From JAKAKT01 sp041305385 (lineage in GTDB: Archaea; Micrarchaeota; Micrarchaeia; Burarchaeales; JAKAKT01), in NCBI GenBank assembly GCA_041305385.1, contig JBFYLO010000070.1, positions 1 to 37,882 of the forward strand: DNA of 37,882 nt, in the 5' to 3' direction. The first letter of the stretch is position 1; every line of letters starts with the position of its first letter. A program made the translations under genes and the position numbers. The notes beneath the pieces were generated by a model. That model was not told the origin of the DNA and did no database searches. It saw only the letters and a program-made list of their open reading frames with translations. This document shows positions 21,970 to 29,870 of this stretch, in pieces.

Positions 21970-22665
21970 CTACCGGACAACCAAGGACTCGAGCATCGGC
22001 GAAATGAAGAGAACTGCTATTGCAACGCTCACCGCAGCCACCAGCAGCACCGAAAGCAGGAGCGCTCCGAACGACCTCAGAATGTCGATTTTGTGGGCTG
22101 CGGCAATTGCGTGCACCTGGAGGTATATCATGAAGAAGAACAAGAACACGAAAACCAAAATGAAGAGCGGGCCTGAACACCCCGCGAGGGGAGGAAAGAC
22201 CATAAACATGACGAATGGGAATACTGATAGGATTAATAGAATGATTTCAACGGCGAAGCTGAAAAGCACGAGCAGCGAAAACAGGCTCGCCTGCTTCCCG
22301 AATTCCCCAGAACCGCCGAACAGTCTCGCGAATGCAAAAATGATGGCGTTCCAGATTAGAAATGCGATTGTCATGGAAAGCGGGTAAACCACGAGCATGA
22401 AGAAGAACGTCAGGGGATTGAATCCTGCGAGAGAGAACAGGAGTGCGTTAAGAAGGCCGAGTATAAGCCCGATGCCGGCGACTCTTGCGATTGCGGTGCT
22501 GAGGCTTCCCTCAAGGAGCTCATGCCTGAAAACAGCAGTCGGGTCCTTGAAAAGGCCGGTGAGCCAGAAGGGAGTCGATTTTCCGACCATCTCGTGGACC
22601 TCGGGCATCTTGCCGCCAGTTGGGCCCCAGAAGGTCATCTCCGGCTTCTCAGGCTCGTCTCCCAT
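21970..22665 (-). CDS. Yip1-domain-like polytopic membrane protein
   Basis: 231 aa from ATG 22665 (MGDEPEKPEM). The frame is open upstream to 22743, but TATA TTTATTAAAT at 22686-22695 places a leaderless start at 22665. After a ~45-residue cytoplasmic N-terminus comes a stretch around FKDPTAVFRHELLEGSLSTA, then about five hydrophobic helices (IGLILGLLNALLFSLAG, FFFMLVVYPLSMTIAFLIW, LFSLLVLFSFAVEIILLIL, PLFILVFVFLFFFMIYLQVH, LLLSVLLVAAVSVAIAVLF). Position of the FGG-x(4)-GKQAS loop and the L-x-V-HAIAAAHK segment after the fourth helix fit the YIP1 family common in archaea. Function unknown. Confidence 0.82.
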   Translation of the reverse strand: MGDEPEKPEMTFWGPTGGKMPEVHEMVGKSTPFWLTGLFKDPTAVFRHELLEGSLSTAIARVAGIGLILGLLNALLFSLAGFNPLTFFFMLVVYPLSMTIAFLIWNAIIFAFARLFGGSGEFGKQASLFSLLVLFSFAVEIILLILSVFPFVMFMVFPPLAGCSGPLFILVFVFLFFFMIYLQVHAIAAAHKIDILRSFGALLLSVLLVAAVSVAIAVLFISPMLESLVVR

Positions 22666-22723
22666 GGGTGAAATTTGTTTTTTGCATTTAATAAACCTAT
22701 GTTTTTCACGTCGAAAAAGAAAA

Positions 22724-22733
22724 CATTTAAATA
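22724..22733. promoter_or_regulatory. TATA box of the HNH gene
   Basis: CATTTAAATA lies about 27 nt before ATG 22756, fitting a leaderless mRNA. It is near-symmetrical (TATTTAAATG on minus), so weak divergent use toward the Yip1-like gene is possible in addition to the TATA at 22686-22695. Confidence 0.5.
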
Positions 22734-22755
22734 CCGAAATCAATAAGTTAATTGA

Positions 22756-23112
22756 ATGCGGCCCAGGCGACCAGGGGCTGTAAAACAGCTCTTAATGCTC
22801 GTAGACGAATTCAGGTGCCAACGCTGCCACCTTAACCTATCCAAATTTCCGGAGCTCATCCAATTGCACCATATGATAGACCGGGAGATTCTCTGGAAAG
22901 CGAAGCGCGAGGGGCTGCACAGGCAGTTCCAGGGGATGAGGGGGAACATCGAGTACCAGCAAATCCTCTGCCCGGCCTGCCACGCGACTGTGCATGAAGC
23001 CCGAGAAAGGAACTATTTCTTCCCGAACTACAACCTCAACACTTCGGGGAACAACGTGAAGCTTGCCATGGAGATGCATGTTAAGACGAAAACGAAAGTT
23101 AGAGAAAGATAG
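22756..23112 (+). CDS. Small HNH-type nuclease domain protein
   Basis: 118 aa. Zinc cysteines CQRC (about 21-24) and CPAC (about 72-75) bracket LIQLHHMIDRE (the first histidines of the HNH core). The C-terminal half of the motif is CPACHATVHEARE. This is the beta-beta-alpha-metal fold seen in HNH endonucleases with a treble-clef zinc site. The protein is too short to have another domain apart from basic N- and C-terminal tails (MRPRRPGAVK; KTKTKVRER) that may bind nucleic acid. Targets unknown. Probably leaderless. It is followed 52 nt later by the ferredoxin-ATPase gene with its own TATA at 23128-23138. Confidence 0.82.
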   Translation: MRPRRPGAVKQLLMLVDEFRCQRCHLNLSKFPELIQLHHMIDREILWKAKREGLHRQFQGMRGNIEYQQILCPACHATVHEARERNYFFPNYNLNTSGNNVKLAMEMHVKTKTKVRER

Positions 23113-23127
23113 TTGTGCACCGAACGC

Positions 23128-23138
23128 TATTTATATTT
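23128..23138 (+). promoter_or_regulatory. TATA box of the ferredoxin-ATPase/TadC-like operon
   Basis: TATTTATATTT lies about 30-35 nt before ATG 23165. CCCGGGG just before the ATG may serve as ribosome site if the transcript starts near 23158. Confidence 0.5.
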
Positions 23139-23164
23139 TCCAAGCCTAAATCAGCCCGGGGAAC

Positions 23165-24883
23165 ATGAGGCTTCTTTTTGAAAAAACGGCGTGCACGGAC
23201 TGCGGCGCGTGCAGGGGCACGTGCCCTAAAGGCCCGAAGTCTATGAAAATTTTCGGATGCAGGCACTGCAACCCGGAATCAGCCCCCTGCAGAACAGCCT
23301 GTCCCATCGGGGCCATAAAGCAGTCCGGCGAGTTCCTGTTCATCGATGAAGAGGAGTGCAACGGATGCGGCGAGTGCGAGAGGAAATGCCCCTATGGGGC
23401 GATTGAGATTGTTGGGGGGAAGGCCCTGAAGTGCGATGCCTGCCTCGGGAAGCCCCTCTGCATAGATTACTGCCCCGAGGAGGCGCTCGCCCTGCTGAGG
23501 GAATCGGAGGGAATGCTCGGGTGGCGGATACGGAATGAAAAGGCGGATTACTCAATTCAGCTGCCGGCGCTCGCCCAGGAGGAGGAGGCCATAGTCTGCG
23601 AGATATGCTCGAGATTCAGGGAGGCCTCGAAAAAAGGGGAAGTTGCAAGCAGAAAGGATGCCGAAGAAAAGACCGGGGCCCTGCTTCTCGGGTATTGCCG
23701 CGAAAATGGGCTGATGATGGAGACAGACCAGTTCGAATACCTCTCGAAAATCGCGCTCTCCCAAATCTGGGGTTATGGCCCGCTCGATTCGTTGCTCTCG
23801 GATGACGGGCTCGAGGAGATTGCAGCCATCGGGCTTGGGAAGCCGGTCTATGTCTACAAGCGGGGCGCTGGCTGGCTTGAAACCGATTGCGAGTTCACCT
23901 CCGAGCAGGAGTTCGTAAATATCATCAACAAGATGGCGAGGCCTTTAGGGAGGAGGCTCACTTACCAGAGCCCGAGGCTGAACGCCGTTCTGCCAGATGG
24001 CTCGAGAATCCACGCATCGATGCCGCCCATCTCTGGATTGGAGCTCACCATAAGGAAATTCAGGAAGAACCCCATATCCGCCCCCGAGCTCGTGGGGTTC
24101 GGGACTTTTTCCGCAGAAGCCCTGGCGTTCCTCTGGCTTGCGATGAAGGTCGACACGTCGGTTGTGGTGGCCGGGAACACGGCGAGCGGGAAGACGAGCA
24201 CCCTCAATGCGCTGTTTTCATTCGTTCCACTGGATGAACGCGTGCTCATCACCGAGGAGACTCCCGAGATAAACGTCCCGCACAGGCACAGGGTCTCGCT
24301 GCTCGCGAATCCCGAACTCGGGATTGGAATGGGCGAACTCGCTGCCGATAGCCTGCGGATGAGGCCGGACAGGGTGATTGTCGGCGAGGCGAGAACGGAG
24401 AACGAGGTGAGGGCGCTGCTCGAGGCCATGACGAGCGGGCAGGCGAGGGGGAGCTATGCGACATTCCACGCCCAGTCGGCAAGGGAGGCAGTTGCGAGGA
24501 TGAAGTCCCTGGGGGCCCCTGACACTGACATTAATTCAATCGGGCTCATTGTGATACAGAAGAGGCTGGCAGGGAGGGGCAGGAACAGGGAATCGAGGAA
24601 GGCGCTTGAGATTGCCGAGGTTGCGATGAACGGGGATTCCGCTGAAGCTGTGCTCATATACCAGTATGATTACGGGGTCCGCTCGCTCAAGAGAACCAAA
24701 ACCCAATCGCGCACCGAGGAAGCGATTATGAACGAGCTCGGCCTGGGAAAGAAGGAGCTCAAGAAAGAGCTTTCTGACAGGGCATTGTTCCTCTCCGGGC
24801 TTTCCAGGAGGAAGGTGAGCTTCTTCGAGTCAGTAGCTGCGATACAGAACTACGACCGGCTGCTTGGGGGATCCCTTGATTGA
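23165..24883 (+). CDS. 16-cysteine polyferredoxin fused to a TadA/FlaI/GspE-type secretion ATPase
   Basis: 572 aa. Residues 10-103 hold four cysteine motifs: C-x2-C-x2-C-x3-C (10-20), C-x2-C-x6-C-x3-C (32-46), C-x2-C-x2-C-x3-C (65-75) and C-x2-C-x5-C-x3-C (90-103). Each is followed by Pro, the arrangement of DmsB/HycB-type proteins that carry four [4Fe-4S] clusters. After a linker with CEIC (~150) and a helical domain, the ATPase has its N-terminal part (IWGYGPLDSLLSDDGLEEI, LTYQSPRLNAVLPDGSRIH), Walker A GNTASGKT (337-344), the acidic box ITEETPEI, Walker B RPDRVIVGEAR (about 400-410) and the His box YATFHAQS. The frame is continuous across both parts. Such ATPases drive pilus or archaellum assembly; the iron-sulfur part suggests redox control or a different job. 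The gene overlaps the membrane partner. Confidence 0.95.
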   Translation: MRLLFEKTACTDCGACRGTCPKGPKSMKIFGCRHCNPESAPCRTACPIGAIKQSGEFLFIDEEECNGCGECERKCPYGAIEIVGGKALKCDACLGKPLCIDYCPEEALALLRESEGMLGWRIRNEKADYSIQLPALAQEEEAIVCEICSRFREASKKGEVASRKDAEEKTGALLLGYCRENGLMMETDQFEYLSKIALSQIWGYGPLDSLLSDDGLEEIAAIGLGKPVYVYKRGAGWLETDCEFTSEQEFVNIINKMARPLGRRLTYQSPRLNAVLPDGSRIHASMPPISGLELTIRKFRKNPISAPELVGFGTFSAEALAFLWLAMKVDTSVVVAGNTASGKTSTLNALFSFVPLDERVLITEETPEINVPHRHRVSLLANPELGIGMGELAADSLRMRPDRVIVGEARTENEVRALLEAMTSGQARGSYATFHAQSAREAVARMKSLGAPDTDINSIGLIVIQKRLAGRGRNRESRKALEIAEVAMNGDSAEAVLIYQYDYGVRSLKRTKTQSRTEEAIMNELGLGKKELKKELSDRALFLSGLSRRKVSFFESVAAIQNYDRLLGGSLD

Positions 24884-26606
24884 CGAGCTAGCCTCAACGT
24901 TTCCGGATTTTGGAACCTTCACCAGTGGCGACTTGGACAGGACTGGGAAAAGGCTGAGGCTCGCCGGCTTGAGGGCCGGGGCCGGCAATTACCTCTCTTT
25001 TTCCCTTTCCCTCTCAATCCTCGTGCTTCTCATCTCGGCTCTTTTCCTTTTGACTTTTCTCGAGCTTCTTTTAGCACTCGGGTTTTCCCTAATCTGGTTC
25101 GCCATCGTTTATTTTCTCACGCTCAGGCTGCCCTCGATTCTTGCTCGGAGAAGAGGGGTTGGGATTGAATCGGACCTTCCGGTGGCGCTTCGTTCGATGG
25201 CTACTGAACTCAGCATGGGAGTCTCGTTTGAGAAATGCCTTGCCCACACGGCAGAATCCGAGCACCGGATAGCGCCTGAGCTGAAGAGGGTGCTTCTCGA
25301 GGTAAATGGAGGCGCGAGCCCTCCGGAGGCGCTCAGGGGGATGGCAGAGGGGATAGACTCGCTTGCCCTGAAAAGGGCGGCGCAGCAGATGATAGAGGCA
25401 TATAAGCATGGTTCCAGGGGAGAAGGCCTCAGGCATCTTGCAGAGGAGATGATTGAGGTCCAGAAGGCAAATGCCAGGCAGTATAATGCGAAAATCGCCT
25501 TTCTCGGGCTCATGTTTGTCGCGGTCTCCTGCATAGTCCCTGCTCTTTTTGAAGCCTATGTGGTGGTTGGGTCCTCGTTCCTCTATTCCGCATTTTCCCC
25601 TGCTGATATCTGGCTCGCCTATTTGGTCGGCTTCCCTGCTGCAGGGGGAGTTATACTGCTGTTGATTCACGAGGGAACCCCGAGGGCGCTCTGGGGGAGA
25701 AAGGAGATGCTGGTTTCGGAAAAGCAGATTAGGCTCGCGAACAGGGCCTTGAGGGCACGGGGAATCGGATTTGATTTCAAGAAATCGGTTGCCTGGTCCC
25801 TTGGAATTTCAACCCTCTTAGCCCTGGCTCTTTTGGTTGCTTCCCTTGCTTTCAGCTTCGCGCCCTGGGTCGCGCTCCTCCCCTTCGCCTTCCCGTTCCT
25901 CGCCTATTTCCTCGTGATTAGGATGGTTGAAACGAGAACTGCTGAGCTCGAGGCGAGATTGCCAGATGCCCTTCTCCAGGCCTCATCGTTCCCAAAGGGA
26001 ACGCCCACTGAAAAAATAATAAAATCCATCGCCGATGCAGGATATGGCCCGCTTTCGGAGGAGTTCGGGTCAGCCAGCAGGCAGATTTCCTCTGGGGCCG
26101 ATGTCCCTTCGGCGCTGAAATCGGTTTCCGATGACAACGACTCCGCCCTTCTCTCCAGGGCCTGCGGGCTCCTTTCCCGGGCTTATTCGGCAGGCGGGGA
26201 CATGCACCGGGCGATGAAGGAAACTGCGGAGGACATGTTCGCTGTGTTTTCCATTGTGAGGGAGCGGGAATCCGGATTGGCAATCCAAAAATATACGCTT
26301 ATTTTCGGCGGGGCGCTGCTTGTCCCCCTTGTCCTCGGGACAATAACCAATATGGTTTCGAAGCTCGGGACTTCCGGGATTGAGTTTATTTCGAGCACAA
26401 CTCCTGCTGAGAGGGCGATGTTGATGGGGGCGTCTGTTGGCGCTGCGCAAGCTTACCTCGTAATCTACTCCCTCCTCGCGAGCCTGTTCATCGCCAAGCT
26501 TGGCGGGAGCTGGAGGAATTTTGCGCTTTATTTCGTGATGATGGCACCAGTTTCCCTGCTGGCTTATAATGTGGCGATGGGAATCGACTTGATGACGATT
26601 GTTTAG
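24876..26606 (+). CDS. TadC/FlaJ-like membrane platform protein with two T2SSF domains
   Basis: About 576 aa. There is no ATG near the start; TTG 24876 is preceded by GGGGGATC at good spacing and overlaps the ATPase stop by 8 nt (TTG 24864 is the alternative). Two repeats of the type II secretion F domain are visible: first LPVALRSMATELSMGVSFEK, then helices near FLGLMFVAVSCIVPALF; second LEARLPDALLQASSFPKGTP, then AIQKYTLIFGGALLVPLVLG. About nine membrane helices in total. In pilus, Tad and archaellum machines this is the inner-membrane platform turned by the ATPase. Tight coupling to the ferredoxin-ATPase indicates one complex. No prepilin or prepilin peptidase gene is in the window. Confidence 0.92.
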   Translation: MIDELASTFPDFGTFTSGDLDRTGKRLRLAGLRAGAGNYLSFSLSLSILVLLISALFLLTFLELLLALGFSLIWFAIVYFLTLRLPSILARRRGVGIESDLPVALRSMATELSMGVSFEKCLAHTAESEHRIAPELKRVLLEVNGGASPPEALRGMAEGIDSLALKRAAQQMIEAYKHGSRGEGLRHLAEEMIEVQKANARQYNAKIAFLGLMFVAVSCIVPALFEAYVVVGSSFLYSAFSPADIWLAYLVGFPAAGGVILLLIHEGTPRALWGRKEMLVSEKQIRLANRALRARGIGFDFKKSVAWSLGISTLLALALLVASLAFSFAPWVALLPFAFPFLAYFLVIRMVETRTAELEARLPDALLQASSFPKGTPTEKIIKSIADAGYGPLSEEFGSASRQISSGADVPSALKSVSDDNDSALLSRACGLLSRAYSAGGDMHRAMKETAEDMFAVFSIVRERESGLAIQKYTLIFGGALLVPLVLGTITNMVSKLGTSGIEFISSTTPAERAMLMGASVGAAQAYLVIYSLLASLFIAKLGGSWRNFALYFVMMAPVSLLAYNVAMGIDLMTIV

Positions 26607-26875
26607 CTGATTTTGACCGGTCTTCTCTTCTTAGGCTTGAAGACGCCCATGACGAAGAACGCGATTAACGAGTAGACGAACCCCAGGAGAATCCCGAGCG
26701 AGTCGAGGGGCCTCGGAAGGACCGGCCTGAGGGAATTCAGCGGGGAATGGGCATCCTGGCCTGCTGCCATCGCCAACCCGATGTCGAGCGCCAGCCCGAC
26801 CACCAGCACCACCATGAGAGTCATGAGGAACTGAACGAGCCAGTCGTTCCTGGTCATGTGGTCTTCCCGGTCCAT
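26603..26875 (-). CDS. Small membrane protein with two transmembrane helices
   Basis: 90 aa. Helices at about residues 13-38 (WLVQFLMTLMVVLVVGLALD) and 58-78 (LGILLGFVYSLIAFFVMGVF), with a polar loop between and a basic C-terminal tail (KPKKRRPVK). The TATA-like TTTTAAATA on the minus strand (about 26890-26898) puts transcription close to the ATG, so it is probably leaderless. A second ATG at 26857 is possible. Its stop overlaps the last 4 nt of the TadC-like gene in convergent orientation. Not recognised; it may belong to the adjacent membrane complex, but nothing shows this. Confidence 0.7.
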   Translation of the reverse strand: MDREDHMTRNDWLVQFLMTLMVVLVVGLALDIGLAMAAGQDAHSPLNSLRPVLPRPLDSLGILLGFVYSLIAFFVMGVFKPKKRRPVKIS

Positions 26876-26963
26876 GGAGGACTATTGGCAAATGGATATT
26901 TAAAACCAGCGAAAAGATTTGAGCTAGCGGGAGGAAGCAGGAAATGAAAAACAAAAAAATAAG

Positions 26964-28322
26964 TTACGGGCTCGAGCCCGAGAGCCTCTCTATCGCGGAT
27001 TCGAAATGGGCCTTCTTCTGGGCTATTTTTTTCCCTAGGCTTGAGAGCTTCTGCCCGAGCTCCTTGGCCATTCCCTTGTCCCCTGGCCCCCCTGAGAGCT
27101 TCTTGAGCGCGATGTTTTTCTTCGGGTCTAGCAAGTGGGAGTATCGGGAGTCCGAGACGCGAGCATTCTTGTAGGCATCGCGGAAGGGAATCCCCTCGAG
27201 GCTCATCTTGGTCGCGAAGTCCGCAAGGCACATCTCGGGAGTGCATGAGGAGACACATGCCTTCTCATTGATTTCAAGCCCGGAAACGAGTCCGTCCATT
27301 ATCGACAGGCTTGTTTTGGTGATTTCGAACCCTTGCATGAGAGGGCCCTTGGTCTCCTGCAAATCGCGGTGGTAGCCAAGGGGAAGCCCCTGGAGCACCA
27401 TTGCAACTGAGACCTCGAGGCCTAGCACTTTCGCCGATTTTGCGCGAATCAGCTCTAGGCAGTCCGGGTTGCTCTTGTGGGGCATGATGCTGCTCCCGGT
27501 GCAGTAGCTGGCCGGAAGCTTCACGAAGCCATGGGAATCATCCGAGAACTGTATCAGGTTCGTGGCGAAAGCGGAAAGGTCCTGCATTATTGAAGAAAGA
27601 CCAAAGAGCGCCAGCTTTGCGTTCTTTCCCCTGGAGCCGACTGCATTCAGGGTGTTCAGGTTGAGTGAGGAGAACCCCAGTTCTTTCGCGCTCATCCCCC
27701 TGTCCAGTTCGATTATCGAGCCGAAGCTTGCGCCTGCGCCGAGCGGGGACTTGTCTAGAGAATCGACTATCGCGAGCGAGAACTCCAAGTCGTCCATTAA
27801 TGCTTCGCAGTAGGCAAGCAGCCAGTGCGAAACAGACCCGGCCATTGCCTTGCGCGAATGTGTGTAGCCCGGCATTGGGCAGTCGTATTTTTTCGAGAGC
27901 AAAATGAGCTTGGAACAGAGTTTGGCTGTCTGGGCACAAATCCCAATGAGCTCCCACTTTGAATAGAGCGCCAAATCAAGAGCGACCTGGTCGTTGCGCG
28001 AGCGTCCTGTGTGGAGCTTCTTTCCCAAATCACCCAGCTCGCTGGTGAGGAAGGCTTCGATGTTCGCATGAACGTCCTCGAGTTCCTCCTTCAGCTCGAA
28101 TTTCCCGTGCTTGCGGAGAACAATCACTTTCTTGAGCCCTGCAATCAGCTTTGCGCCCTCGCTTGTGCTGAGGACGCCGGCCTTGGCGAGAGCTTTCGCG
28201 TGCGCAATCGAGCCGAGGGCATCCCAGAGGATGAGGTTCTTGTCTAGGAGGATATCCTCCCCTGAGAGGTAGGCCTCCGCTTCCTTGGGAATGTCCTCGC
28301 CCTTCTTGCTCCAGATTTTCAT
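26964..28322 (-). CDS. argH: Argininosuccinate lyase
   Basis: 452 aa from ATG 28322. Two ATGs 6 and 9 nt upstream are open, but TATA TTTATCTATA at 28341-28350 predicts transcription starting almost at 28322. It splits argininosuccinate to arginine and fumarate. Fumarase/aspartase-superfamily regions are all present: DVHANIEAFLTSELGDLGKK, TGRSRNDQVALDLALY, PGYTHSRKAMAGSVSHWLLA, the catalytic serine loop GSSIMPHKSNPD (about 276-287), and the C-terminal helical part. The order on this strand is argG, then argH, with a 115-nt gap that holds its own promoter and a palindromic element. Confidence 0.96.
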   Translation of the reverse strand: MKIWSKKGEDIPKEAEAYLSGEDILLDKNLILWDALGSIAHAKALAKAGVLSTSEGAKLIAGLKKVIVLRKHGKFELKEELEDVHANIEAFLTSELGDLGKKLHTGRSRNDQVALDLALYSKWELIGICAQTAKLCSKLILLSKKYDCPMPGYTHSRKAMAGSVSHWLLAYCEALMDDLEFSLAIVDSLDKSPLGAGASFGSIIELDRGMSAKELGFSSLNLNTLNAVGSRGKNAKLALFGLSSIMQDLSAFATNLIQFSDDSHGFVKLPASYCTGSSIMPHKSNPDCLELIRAKSAKVLGLEVSVAMVLQGLPLGYHRDLQETKGPLMQGFEITKTSLSIMDGLVSGLEINEKACVSSCTPEMCLADFATKMSLEGIPFRDAYKNARVSDSRYSHLLDPKKNIALKKLSGGPGDKGMAKELGQKLSSLGKKIAQKKAHFESAIERLSGSSP

Positions 28323-28340
28323 AGGCATCACGACTAACAG

Positions 28341-28350
28341 TATAGATAAA
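28341..28350 (-). promoter_or_regulatory. TATA box of argH
   Basis: Minus-strand TTTATCTATA. Distance of about 20-28 nt to ATG 28322 fits a leaderless or near-leaderless argH transcript. Confidence 0.5.
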
Positions 28351-28370
28351 AACCAAAGAATAAAAACGGA

Positions 28371-28423
28371 TGGGCCTCCCGACCGATTCGAACCCGGGCT
28401 CGAATGAGCCTCTCGAGAGGCCC
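28371..28423 (-). other. 53-nt palindromic, tRNA-like element between argG and argH
   Basis: GGGCCTC (minus strand, 28417-28423) pairs perfectly with GAGGCCC (28372-28378), followed by A, like a tRNA acceptor with discriminator. Inside are a GGCTC-ATTC-GAGCC hairpin and CCCGGGTTCGAATCGG, which contains the T-loop sequence GTTCGAATC but no proper 5-bp T-stem. There is no room for D-arm plus anticodon arm. T-rich sequence follows on both strands. It may be an argG terminator, a decayed tRNA, or the 3' part of a split tRNA. Confidence 0.45.
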
Positions 28424-28446
28424 GACGTTTGTTTTTATTTTATTCC

Positions 28447-29706
28447 CTACTTCCTGACCTTGTTGGCCATCACGGTGTTCAATCCCCAGAGTTTTATGAA
28501 TCCTATTGCATCCTTCTGGTTGAACGTAGTGCCCTTGTCGTAGGTTGCAAGCAGCTTGTCATAGAGCGCGTGCTCCGAGTATCTGCCTATGACGCGCATG
28601 CTTCCTTTGTAGAGCTTCAGCTTCACCCAGCCGTCCACGTATTCCTGCGAAGTCTCGAGATAGGCATTCAGCGATTTCATGAGCGGCGAATACCACAGCC
28701 CGCGGTAGACGAGGTCGCCCCATGTCTTGGTCACGTATGGCTTGAAATCGTTCTCCTCGCGCGTGAACACGTATTTTTCTAGGTCTGTGTGCGCTGCGAT
28801 GAAGGCAATGGCGGCAGGGCACTCGTAGTTCTCGCGGGACTTGAGCCCCACTACGCGGTCCTCCATGTGGTCGATGAGCCCGATGCCGTTTCTCCCTGCG
28901 ACCTCGTTCATCTTGTCGACCATCTCGACTGCCCCGGTAGTTTTCCCGTCGGCGCACTCAATCTCAACTGGAACTCCCTTCTTGAACGTAATCTTTACTA
29001 CCTCTGGCTTGTCCCGGGCTTTCTCGGGCACTTTCACCCACTCGAATGCATCTTCTGGAGGCTCGGTGGCCGGGTCCTCGAGAACTCCGCACTCAATTGA
29101 GCGCCCCCAGAGGTTCGCGTCAATGGAGTAGGGCGAGTCCTTCTTCACTGGAATCCAGATGTTCTTCTGCTGCGCATAGGCTATCTCCTCGTCGCGGTTG
29201 AGCAGCCAGTCGCGGACAGGCGCGATAATCTTTATGGATGAATCCAGGGCAGCCACTGAAACATCGAAGCGGACCTGGTCGTTGCCCTTGCCAGTCGAAC
29301 CGTGGGCAACTGCGCCAGCGCCCTCCTTCTTCGCAACCTCTACGAGGTGCTTGGAGATGAGCGGGCGGGCGAGGGCAGTTGAGTTCGGATAGGCGCCCTG
29401 GTAGAGGCAGTTCGCCTGAACGCCCTTCCACGCATAATTCTTTATGAAGTCCTCCTTGGCGTCGATGAAGTAGTGCTTTGCCCCGAGCTTCTCGGCCTTT
29501 TCCTTTATGGACTTCTTGTCCACGTTGCTGTACTCCTTCTGGCCTAGGTCGAGGGTGACCGCAATAACCTCGAACCCGCAGACATCCTGGAACAGCTTAA
29601 TCATTATCGACGTGTCCACTCCGCCGGAATAGGCGAGCACGACCTTCTTTATCCCCTTGTACTGGGAAAGGTCGACCTGCTTCTTGATATTTTCAACAAG
29701 ACCCAT
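28447..29706 (-). CDS. argG: Argininosuccinate synthase
   Basis: 419 aa from ATG 29706, 5 nt after GAGAGGTGA. The open frame can start at a GTG at 29715, but that GTG lies inside the ribosome site. It joins citrulline and aspartate using ATP. N-type ATP pyrophosphatase motif AYSGGVDTSIMIKLF (about 24-38), then VTLDLGQKEYSNV, YPNSTALARPLISKHLVEVA, AVAHGSTGKGNDQVRFDVS, RDWLLNRDEEIAYA and SPYSIDANLWGRSIE. All are family landmarks. The next gene downstream is argH. A 164-nt divergent region separates it from the second ACT regulator, which would be well placed to control it. Confidence 0.97.
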   Translation of the reverse strand: MGLVENIKKQVDLSQYKGIKKVVLAYSGGVDTSIMIKLFQDVCGFEVIAVTLDLGQKEYSNVDKKSIKEKAEKLGAKHYFIDAKEDFIKNYAWKGVQANCLYQGAYPNSTALARPLISKHLVEVAKKEGAGAVAHGSTGKGNDQVRFDVSVAALDSSIKIIAPVRDWLLNRDEEIAYAQQKNIWIPVKKDSPYSIDANLWGRSIECGVLEDPATEPPEDAFEWVKVPEKARDKPEVVKITFKKGVPVEIECADGKTTGAVEMVDKMNEVAGRNGIGLIDHMEDRVVGLKSRENYECPAAIAFIAAHTDLEKYVFTREENDFKPYVTKTWGDLVYRGLWYSPLMKSLNAYLETSQEYVDGWVKLKLYKGSMRVIGRYSEHALYDKLLATYDKGTTFNQKDAIGFIKLWGLNTVMANKVRK

Positions 29707-29805
29707 AGAATTCACCTCTCGTGCAAGCTAGCGTTACCTTGAGAAAAAGACTCCTCTCGGTGGAACTCGCACAAAACCTCCCATGGAGATTTTTAGTGCG
29801 AAAGG

Positions 29806-29840
29806 TATTTAAGCCGTTTTCGGCCAAATAAGTCCGAAAA
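29806..29840 (+). promoter_or_regulatory. TATA box and inverted repeat before the second ACT regulator
   Basis: TATTTAAG (29806-29813) is followed by TTTTCGG (29817-29823) and CCGAAAA (29834-29840), a perfect 7-nt inverted repeat covering the expected start near 29835. The paralogous gene at 17084 also has a palindrome at its start site, but the sequence differs. Confidence 0.4.
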
Positions 29841-29870
29841 GCTGAATAAAATAACAAAATTGGTGGAAAG

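Noticed and set aside
21638..22387. Plus-strand open frame of 249 codons
   Set aside because: It runs antisense through the tRNA-Glu gene and the Yip1-like membrane protein gene, with no promoter or ribosome site; the minus-strand features explain the sequence.
26603..26875. Small membrane protein as a pilin of the adjacent motor
   Set aside because: It has two membrane helices and no class III signal peptide or cleavage motif, so there is no support for a filament subunit.
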